25,073 nucleotides of DNA from CAYYFX01 sp964471155 (GTDB lineage Bacteria; ARS69): contig CAYYFX010000057.1 in assembly GCA_964471155.1 (NCBI GenBank), forward strand, positions 1-25,073, given 5' to 3'. The notes under the pieces are model-generated. The model saw only the letters and a list, made by a program, of their open reading frames with translations, had not been told where the DNA came from and ran no database searches. Position numbers and translations under genes: made by a program. This document shows, in pieces, positions 16,074 to 21,570 of this stretch (position 1 is the stretch's first letter; every line of letters starts with the position of its first letter).

Positions 16074-16751
16074 CTAGGGAACGGCGGCGCCGTACTTGAC
16101 CGAGCACCCGTAGGACTTCGTCTCCGCCACCTGCACCGGCTTGCCGGCCTTCACGGCGGTGAGCGCGTCGGTCACGTAGTTCGTCCCGCCCAGCGTGCCG
16201 GGCGTGGCGTTGTCGTCGATGGCGCCCGCGTACACGATCGTGCCGTCGTGGATCACGTACATCGCCGGCGTGGTCTTCGCGCCGTACGCGCGGCCGACCT
16301 CGCCCGATTCGTCGAGCAGGATGGGATAGGCGATGCCGAAGTCCTCCCGGGCCTTCCGGTTCCGCTCCACGCCCGCGCCCTGCTTCCCGGGCGCGCCCGA
16401 GTTCACCGCGAGCCACACGACGTCCTCGCCGGCCGCCTTCCGCGTGGCTTCCATGCTCTTGTGCTTCTCGTGGTGCTTCTTCACGAAGGGGCAGTCCGGA
16501 TTGAACCACTCCAGCACGACGGTCTTCCCCTGGCCCGTGAAGTCCGAGAGCCGGTAGGTCTTGCCGTCCAGGTCCTGGAGCGTGAAGTCCGGGGCCTCCG
16601 ATCCCGCGATGGAGCCCGCGGCCGCAACCGCGTGGTGGCCCTCCGGGGCCGGGGCTTCGGACTTCGCGGCGCCCGCGGCGTACGCCGTGGCGGCCGCGGC
16701 CAGGAACGTGAAGGCGGTCAGGCCCGCCCGCGTGGATCCCTTGCGAATCAT
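16074..16751 (-). CDS. Exported thioredoxin-fold redoxin (AhpC/TSA-TlpA type)
   Basis: 225 residues from ATG 16751, with GGGGAGG six nt upstream. A signal peptide spans about 1-26 (cut near AYA-AG), followed by a linker rich in Ala, Glu and His. The redoxin domain starts at about 48 with PDFTLQDLDGKTYRLSDF. The active-site motif is FNPDCPFVKKH, a single Cys87 rather than CxxC. The cis-proline loop is KTTPAMYVI (about 159-167). A second cysteine, Cys216, lies in the C-terminal motif YGCSVKY, a possible resolving residue as in 2-Cys peroxiredoxin-like enzymes. It probably acts in thiol or peroxide reduction in the periplasm. It is the last of three minus-strand genes after the deiodinase-like flavoprotein; a common role is possible but not shown. 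A 127-bp gap upstream leaves room for its own promoter. Confidence 0.85.
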   Translation of the reverse strand: MIRKGSTRAGLTAFTFLAAAATAYAAGAAKSEAPAPEGHHAVAAAGSIAGSEAPDFTLQDLDGKTYRLSDFTGQGKTVVLEWFNPDCPFVKKHHEKHKSMEATRKAAGEDVVWLAVNSGAPGKQGAGVERNRKAREDFGIAYPILLDESGEVGRAYGAKTTPAMYVIHDGTIVYAGAIDDNATPGTLGGTNYVTDALTAVKAGKPVQVAETKSYGCSVKYGAAVP

Positions 16752-16845
16752 GCATCGCCTCCCCGGCGGAAGCCGGCCGGATCGAGAGTGCCGGCGCCGC
16801 CCATCGACGCCGGTTGGGGTGAACCGGGCTACCCGGGATCGGGCC

Positions 16846-16856
16846 GGGAAGTTCCC
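16846..16856. other. Palindrome GGGAAGTTCCC upstream of the redoxin gene
   Basis: An 11-bp inverted repeat with a single central base, 95-105 bp upstream of the redoxin start in the 127-bp gap behind the small membrane gene. On the minus strand it contains GGAACTT, identical to a sigmaE-type -35, but no matching -10 was found at the right spacing. Confidence 0.3.
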
Positions 16857-16878
16857 GCGTCCGGGCCGGGCGGCCGGA

Positions 16879-17070
16879 TCACGGGGACAGCAGGCCCCCG
16901 AGGATCGCCCCCCCCAGGAGGATCAGGAGCGCCGACGCCCCGAGCAGAGCCGCCTTGAGCACCGGCCGGGTGGCCTCCGGCGACCGGGGGACCACGACCA
17001 GCAGCCCCACGATCGCGTCGATCACCCCGACCGCGACCAGCGCGGATCCTACGATCGTCCTCGTGTCCAT
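16879..17070 (-). CDS. Small two-helix membrane protein (63 residues)
   Basis: ATG 17070 has GGGAGG upstream at good spacing, and the reading frame ends with TGA at 16879. The peptide has two hydrophobic helices, about residues 5-27 (TIVGSALVAVGVIDAIVGLL) and about 38-60 (LKAALLGASALLILLGGAIL), joined by a short loop PRSPEATRP. The first helix contains an acidic Asp18. Its start lies 22 bp inside the end of the deiodinase-like gene, which indicates coupled translation. No family is recognised. It may be a membrane helper of a neighbouring enzyme or an independent small protein; nothing in the sequence decides. Confidence 0.7.
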   Translation of the reverse strand: MDTRTIVGSALVAVGVIDAIVGLLVVVPRSPEATRPVLKAALLGASALLILLGGAILGGLLSP

Positions 17071-17807
17071 GGCGCCTCCCCGTGCGGTTCGGCCCCCGCC
17101 GGGGACGGACCACCGCCGCCGGCCGGCCCGTCGCCCCCGGGGTTCCAGAGCGCGACCTCGTCCAGCGTCTTGCGGCGCAGGTCGGGCACCTCCGCGTCCG
17201 GGGCGGGATACCCCACGGGGAACAGGATGAAAGGTCGCTCGTTCGCGGGCCGGCCCAGGATGGCGCGCAGGAACCCCATCGGGCTGGGCGTGTGCGTCAG
17301 GGTGGCCAGCCCCATCTCGTGGAGCGCCGCGATGAGGAAGCCGCAGGCGATGCCCACGCTCTCCTTCCCGTAGTAGTTCTTGCGCGGCCGGCCGTCCGGA
17401 TGCACGCCGTGCACCTCCTCGAACACCACGACGATCCAGGGCGCGGTCTCCAGGTACGGCTTGCGCCAGTCCGTGCCGAGCGGGGCCAGCGCCTCGCGCC
17501 ACTCGTCGGGCATCCGGCCGCCCTCGTAGGTGCGGCGCTCCTCGCGCTCGGCGGCGATCCGGATCTCCCGCTTGATCGCCGGATCGTCCACGCAGACGAA
17601 CCGCCACGGCTGCCGGTGCGCCCCGGACGGGGCGCTGGAGGCCGTCCGGACCGCGATCTCGATCAGCGCCCGCGGCACCGGGTCCGGCGAGAAGGCGCGC
17701 ACGCTGCGTCGCGCCGCGAAGCGCGCCTCCAGCGCGACGCCGCGCCGGAGCATCTCCGCCTCCGGGAGGCGCGGCGGGCGGTACGAGACGAAGCGCGGCT
17801 CGGCCAT
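17049..17807 (-). CDS. Nitroreductase-family flavoprotein, iodotyrosine deiodinase-like
   Basis: 252 residues from ATG 17807. The fold is the FMN-dependent nitroreductase family, and the match to the iodotyrosine deiodinase (IYD) branch is close. RRSVRAFSPDPVP (33-45) and SAPSGAHRQPW (58-68) are the FMN/phosphate motifs. The substrate lid carries Glu90, Tyr94 and Lys116 in the order and spacing of the Glu157-Tyr161-Lys182 triad that holds the amino-acid zwitterion in human IYD. DWRKPYLETAPW, YYGKESVGIACGFLIAALHEMG, LGRPANERPF and PVGYPAPDAEVPDL follow the same family. Known members reductively remove iodide or bromide from halotyrosines; the natural role in bacteria is unclear. The C-terminus has an extra Gly/Pro-rich tail of about 30 residues. 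No ribosome site precedes the ATG, but a TACCCT element lies 7 nt upstream, consistent with a leaderless mRNA. No signal peptide, so cytosolic. Confidence 0.9.
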   Translation of the reverse strand: MAEPRFVSYRPPRLPEAEMLRRGVALEARFAARRSVRAFSPDPVPRALIEIAVRTASSAPSGAHRQPWRFVCVDDPAIKREIRIAAEREERRTYEGGRMPDEWREALAPLGTDWRKPYLETAPWIVVVFEEVHGVHPDGRPRKNYYGKESVGIACGFLIAALHEMGLATLTHTPSPMGFLRAILGRPANERPFILFPVGYPAPDAEVPDLRRKTLDEVALWNPGGDGPAGGGGPSPAGAEPHGEAPWTRGRS

Positions 17808-17814
17808 GGGCGGG

Positions 17815-17820
17815 AGGGTA
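17815..17820 (-). promoter_or_regulatory. Putative -10 element of the deiodinase-like gene
   Basis: TACCCT on the minus strand (17820 to 17815) is separated from the ATG by 7 nt, so RNA would start at or next to the start codon. GGGACC at 18-bp spacing is a weak -35. Confidence 0.4.
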
Positions 17821-17847
17821 CACGCTGCGGGCGCCCGCGGTCCCCCT

Positions 17848-17877
17848 TTGCGCGCGGCCGATCCGGTGCGGTACGCT
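17848..17877 (+). promoter_or_regulatory. Putative promoter of the PHP-domain gene
   Basis: TTGCGC (17848-17853), 18 bp, TACGCT (17872-17877). RNA would start about 17883-17885, on the first GTG in frame. It is divergent from the deiodinase-like promoter within the same 75-bp gap. Confidence 0.4.
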
Positions 17878-17882
17878 GGTGC

Positions 17883-20336
17883 GTGCAACCCGCCTGCCTC
17901 CCGGGGACCGACGCCTTGACCCCTGCCTCCCGCGCGCTCCGCCTCGCCCTCCTCGCCGCGGTCGTCCCCGCGGGATCCGACGCGCATGCCGCCGCCGGGG
18001 CCCCCCCGGAGCAGGCGTACTCCGTGCAGCTCCACACGCACGCGTCCCTCAGCGAGAACAACGGCAGCATCGAGTGGCACGCGGCCAAGGCGCAGGACGC
18101 GGGTGTGGACGTGATCTGGTGGACCGACCACGACTGGCGCGTGAACCAGACCGGCTACACCGAGGCGTACGACTTCGAGAACTGCACCTGGGACGGCCAG
18201 AAGTTCGTGGAGCCGGACAATCTCTTCGAGGAGCGCTGGTGGGAGGTGGCGGCGATCACGCCGGACCACGCGAAGTCCGTGGTGGACAGCCTCGCCTGGC
18301 AGGGCGCGAAGAGCCTGCGGATGGAGGTCGCCTACGCGGGCGGCACGTTCCAGCGGCTCAACCTCAGCCAGACCGGATCGCGGCACCAGAACCGGTACAG
18401 CCTGGCCACGCGCTACCGCCTGCGCTTCGCGCTGTTCCCGCAGCAGCTGGATCCCGCGGACAACAAGTTCGTGTTCGAGCTGCTGCTGAGCGAGCGGCCG
18501 GGGGAGTGGCCGCGGCTGCGGTACGTGATCGGGTCCATGGACGGCGAGGACGTCGGCGCCGTCCCGCTCGCGTGGACGCCGGGGCAGTGGAACGTGTACG
18601 ACCTCGACGTGCTGGCCGACGTGCAGAACCTGCTGTCCGCGTTCGGCGCGGACTCCATCCGGGCGCAGGACAACAACACGTACGGGACGCACGCCATCCT
18701 GGAGTCGCGCAACGGGGCGAGGGCGGTCGTGTTCCTCGACGACATCCGCTACGAGAACGACGACAGCCTCGCGGGCGAGCCCCTCCTGGACTGGCAGGAC
18801 GCCGCGGACGCGTACTACCGGCTGCAATATCCCGGCGTGGAGTACCTGGTGGGCTCGGAGATCTCCCGGTACAAGGCGCAGCCGCACCTGAACGGGTACG
18901 CGCCCGACCACGTGCTGGTGGACTACACCGGCACCGTGTTCTCGGACTCGCTGTACTACGCCGTCGACCAGGTGCACGCGCAAGGGGGGCTGGTCTCGTA
19001 CAACCACCCGTGGGGCATCGGCATCTACGGCAACCCCTCCGAGACGCCGGCGCAGAAGGCGGCGCGCATCCTCACGATGAAGCGGGGTCTCCTGCGGTGC
19101 CGCGCGCTGCGCTGCGACCTGCTCGAGGTGGGATACCGCTGGCGCCAGGGCATCCCGCTCTCCGGGCACCTGGACCTGTGGGACTGCCTGAACGCGAATG
19201 CGCTTTTCCTCACCGGCATCGGCGTCACGGACAGCCACGGCTCCACGCCGTTCTACGGCTGGGCGCCCTGGCAGCCGGTCGCCACCTACGAGAACAACTA
19301 CGTCACGTGGCTGTGGGCCACGGGGACCACCGCGTCCGAGCTGCTGCGCCCCCTGGCCTCGGGGAACGCGTACTTCGGCGACCCGTACCGCTGGCAGGGC
19401 GACCTGGAGGTCGGCACCGCGGACGGCTTCCCGATGGGCCGCGTCATCCTGACGGACAAGGCGGCGGAGGACGTGATCATCCGCGTGACGAACGTGCCCG
19501 CCACCGTGTCCGTGCGGTTGCTGCAGGGGGAGATCCGCGAGGATCCCCCGTCGGAGTACACCACCGTGAACTGGCTGCGGGACGAGACGCTCGTGGGCAC
19601 CGTGGCGGACGGGGTGTTCCAGGACACGGTGAGCGTGGACGTGACCTTGCCGGCGTTCGTGCGCATCGAGGTCCAGGACGGCTCGCGGGAGTGGGTCTTC
19701 TCGAATCCCGTGCACTTCGTGCGGGCCGTGCCTTCCGACGGCGTGCCCGCCGCCCGCGTGGCGGCCAGCCTGGACGCCCTGCGCATCCGCACCGCCGAGA
19801 ACCTGGTGCTGCGCGCGGCGTCGTTCGATCCCGGCGACGCGGAGCTGGCGCTGATGGTGGACGAGACCACGCCGGGTCTGGGGCGCGTGGTCGTGGACTG
19901 CGCGGCCTTCGGGCCCCCGACCGGGGTGTCCGGCGCGACCTCCTGGGTGTTCGACACCGGGCTGCTCACGCTGGACGGCTTCGCGGGGACCGGGTCCGCG
20001 ATCACGGTGGGCTGGGGTCCCGGGGTGTCCGCCCCGACCCCGACGGGCGACCGGCCGCGCGACCTGGCGCTCTCCCCGGGCCGGCCGAATCCGTTCGGGC
20101 GCGGGGTCGTCGCCGAGTTCGCGCTCCCGGATCCCGGCCAGGCGCTCCTGGAGGTCCTGGACGTGCGCGGGCGCCGCGTGCGCGTCCTCCGCGACGAGTG
20201 GACGGAGGCCGGCCGGCACCGCGCCGCCTGGGACGGCAACGACACCTTCGGCCGGCCCGTGGCCGACGGCGTGTACTTCATCCGCCTGCGCGCCCTCGGC
20301 ACCACCCTCACGACGAAGTCCGTCAAGATCCGCTGA
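17883..20336 (+). CDS. Exported PHP-domain metal-dependent hydrolase with large insertion and FlgD-like tail
   Basis: 817 residues from GTG 17883 (leaderless-type start); TTG 17916 is an alternative that gives a shorter signal peptide. The signal sequence has its core at about 20-32 and ends near DAHA-AA. PHP metal ligands appear in order: LHTH (His51, His53), TDHD (82-84), GSEIS (Glu326), PHLNGY (His335), SYNHPWG (His375) and GVTDSHG (Asp450, His452). This trinuclear site suggests a phosphoesterase-type hydrolase. Between motifs two and three is an inserted region of about 200 residues (about 105-300), beta-rich with a Trp/Tyr-rich segment (GQWNVYDLDV) and FLDDIRYEN, resembling a carbohydrate-binding sandwich. 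After the catalytic core come beta domains, then the FlgD/Ig-like tail (SPGRPNPFG, GRRVRVL, WDGNDTFG, GVYFIRL, ending KSVKIR). Substrate unknown; probably surface-exposed or secreted. Confidence 0.88.
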   Translation: MQPACLPGTDALTPASRALRLALLAAVVPAGSDAHAAAGAPPEQAYSVQLHTHASLSENNGSIEWHAAKAQDAGVDVIWWTDHDWRVNQTGYTEAYDFENCTWDGQKFVEPDNLFEERWWEVAAITPDHAKSVVDSLAWQGAKSLRMEVAYAGGTFQRLNLSQTGSRHQNRYSLATRYRLRFALFPQQLDPADNKFVFELLLSERPGEWPRLRYVIGSMDGEDVGAVPLAWTPGQWNVYDLDVLADVQNLLSAFGADSIRAQDNNTYGTHAILESRNGARAVVFLDDIRYENDDSLAGEPLLDWQDAADAYYRLQYPGVEYLVGSEISRYKAQPHLNGYAPDHVLVDYTGTVFSDSLYYAVDQVHAQGGLVSYNHPWGIGIYGNPSETPAQKAARILTMKRGLLRCRALRCDLLEVGYRWRQGIPLSGHLDLWDCLNANALFLTGIGVTDSHGSTPFYGWAPWQPVATYENNYVTWLWATGTTASELLRPLASGNAYFGDPYRWQGDLEVGTADGFPMGRVILTDKAAEDVIIRVTNVPATVSVRLLQGEIREDPPSEYTTVNWLRDETLVGTVADGVFQDTVSVDVTLPAFVRIEVQDGSREWVFSNPVHFVRAVPSDGVPAARVAASLDALRIRTAENLVLRAASFDPGDAELALMVDETTPGLGRVVVDCAAFGPPTGVSGATSWVFDTGLLTLDGFAGTGSAITVGWGPGVSAPTPTGDRPRDLALSPGRPNPFGRGVVAEFALPDPGQALLEVLDVRGRRVRVLRDEWTEAGRHRAAWDGNDTFGRPVADGVYFIRLRALGTTLTTKSVKIR

Positions 20337-20358
20337 CCGCGCCCGGCGGTCCGGGGTG

Positions 20359-20387
20359 GTGACGGGGCGCCCCGTCCCGGATACCCT
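20359..20387 (+). promoter_or_regulatory. Putative promoter of the hydrolase-flavoprotein-Nudix operon
   Basis: GTGACG (20359-20364, TGAC core), 17 bp, TACCCT (20382-20387). RNA start near 20394 leaves a leader of about 22 nt that contains the GGGAGG site (20401-20406) for ATG 20416. Confidence 0.45.
20361..20376. other. 16-bp perfect palindrome in the promoter spacer
   Basis: GACGGGGCGCCCCGTC reads the same on both strands and covers the end of the putative -35 and most of the spacer. It could be a repressor operator, or a short hairpin (6-bp stem, 4-nt loop) ending the upstream PHP gene transcript. Confidence 0.45.
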
Positions 20388-20415
20388 GGGGGCGTACCGC
20401 GGGAGGCAGTCCGGG

Positions 20416-21561
20416 ATGACGGAAGTGGCACGCGCGCGCGCGTATCGTCGCGAGATCGGGCGGGCCGGGGACGGAGAGGGTCCCCGGCTCATCGTCGTGG
20501 GCGGCGTGCACGGGAACGAGCCGAGCGGGGTCGAGGCGCTCGAGCACGTGTTCGCCGAGATCGAGCGGCGCGGCATCGCCGTGCGCGGCCGCTTCGTGGG
20601 GCTCGCGGGGAACGTGCGCGCGCTGGAGGCGGGCGAGCGGTTCCTGACCGAGGACTTCAACCGGATGTGGGGCTTCGAGCGCGTGACGCGCGCGCAGCGC
20701 CGGCCGGAGCACAGGACGCCCGAGGCGCTGGAGCAGCGGGAGCTCCTGCAGACGCTGCAGGGGATCCTGGCCGACGCCGGGGAGCCGGCGTACCTCGTGG
20801 ACCTGCACACCACGTCGTCCCGCAGCACGCCCTTCTACATCCTGGGCGACACGCTGCGGAACCGCGAGTTCGCGCGCCGCTTCCCCGCGCCCATCGTGCT
20901 CGGGTTCGAGGAGCACATCCGCGGCACGCTCATGGAGTACTTCACCAGCCTGGGGCACGTGGCCATCGCGATCGAGGGCGGGCAGCACGACGCCCCGGAG
21001 GCGCGCCGGCACCACGAGGCCGCAGTATGGCTGGCGCTGGTCGCGGTGGGGTGCGTGGCGGAGACGGACGTTCCGGACCTGGCCGCGCACCGCGACGCGC
21101 TCGGCGCGGGGCGGGGCCGGATCCCCCCGGTCGTGGAGATCTTCCACCGGCACCGGCTCACGGGCGACGAGGCGTTCCGCATGGATCCCGGGTACGAGAA
21201 CTTCCACCGGGTGCGCCGCGGGCAGCGCCTGGCCGAGGACCGCCGCGGGATCGTCGCCGCGCCGGCGGACGGGCTGCTCTTCCTCCCGCTGTACCAGAAG
21301 CGCGGCAACGACGGCTTCTTCCTCGCGCGGGGCGTGAACCTCCCGTGGCTGCACTTCTCCACACTCCTCCGGCGGCTCGGGGTGCCGCGGGTGGCGCCGT
21401 TCCTCCCCGGAGTGCGCGCGCATCCCCAACGGAAGGACACGCTCCTGGTGAACCTCGACATCGCCCGGTTCTTCGCCGACCGGCTGTTCCGGCTGCTCGG
21501 GTTCCGCGTGGAGCGCCGCATCCTGGGCCGGATGGTCGTGCGCCGCCGTCCCGGCGGCTGA
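20416..21561 (+). CDS. Succinylglutamate desuccinylase/aspartoacylase-family zinc hydrolase
   Basis: 381 residues from ATG 20416, with GGGAGG 9 nt upstream. The frame is open 20 codons further up, but that part covers the promoter. The zinc motif GGVHGNEPSG gives His32 and Glu35; the third ligand His131 is in YLVDLHTTSS. Substrate-binding residues of the family are in GNVRALEAGERFLTEDFNRMW. The likely catalytic acid/base Glu188 is in VAIAIEGGQHD. The C-terminal part is a beta-rich domain (IVAAPADGLLFLPLYQKRG) and a positively charged tail. Family members cleave N-acyl amino acids (N-acetylaspartate, N-succinylglutamate); the acyl group and amino acid here cannot be read from sequence. No ast operon is present. 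First of three tightly packed genes. Confidence 0.88.
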   Translation: MTEVARARAYRREIGRAGDGEGPRLIVVGGVHGNEPSGVEALEHVFAEIERRGIAVRGRFVGLAGNVRALEAGERFLTEDFNRMWGFERVTRAQRRPEHRTPEALEQRELLQTLQGILADAGEPAYLVDLHTTSSRSTPFYILGDTLRNREFARRFPAPIVLGFEEHIRGTLMEYFTSLGHVAIAIEGGQHDAPEARRHHEAAVWLALVAVGCVAETDVPDLAAHRDALGAGRGRIPPVVEIFHRHRLTGDEAFRMDPGYENFHRVRRGQRLAEDRRGIVAAPADGLLFLPLYQKRGNDGFFLARGVNLPWLHFSTLLRRLGVPRVAPFLPGVRAHPQRKDTLLVNLDIARFFADRLFRLLGFRVERRILGRMVVRRRPGG

Positions 21562-21570
21562 GATCCCCGG

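Noticed and set aside
16828..16858. SigmaE-like promoter (GGAACTT on the minus strand) for the redoxin gene
   Set aside because: The -35 is exact, but the sequence 16 bp downstream (GTAGCC) does not match an ECF -10. Kept only as a palindrome.
17082..17882. Upstream extension of the PHP frame
   Set aside because: It runs antisense through the deiodinase-like gene and would place the signal peptide deep inside the protein.
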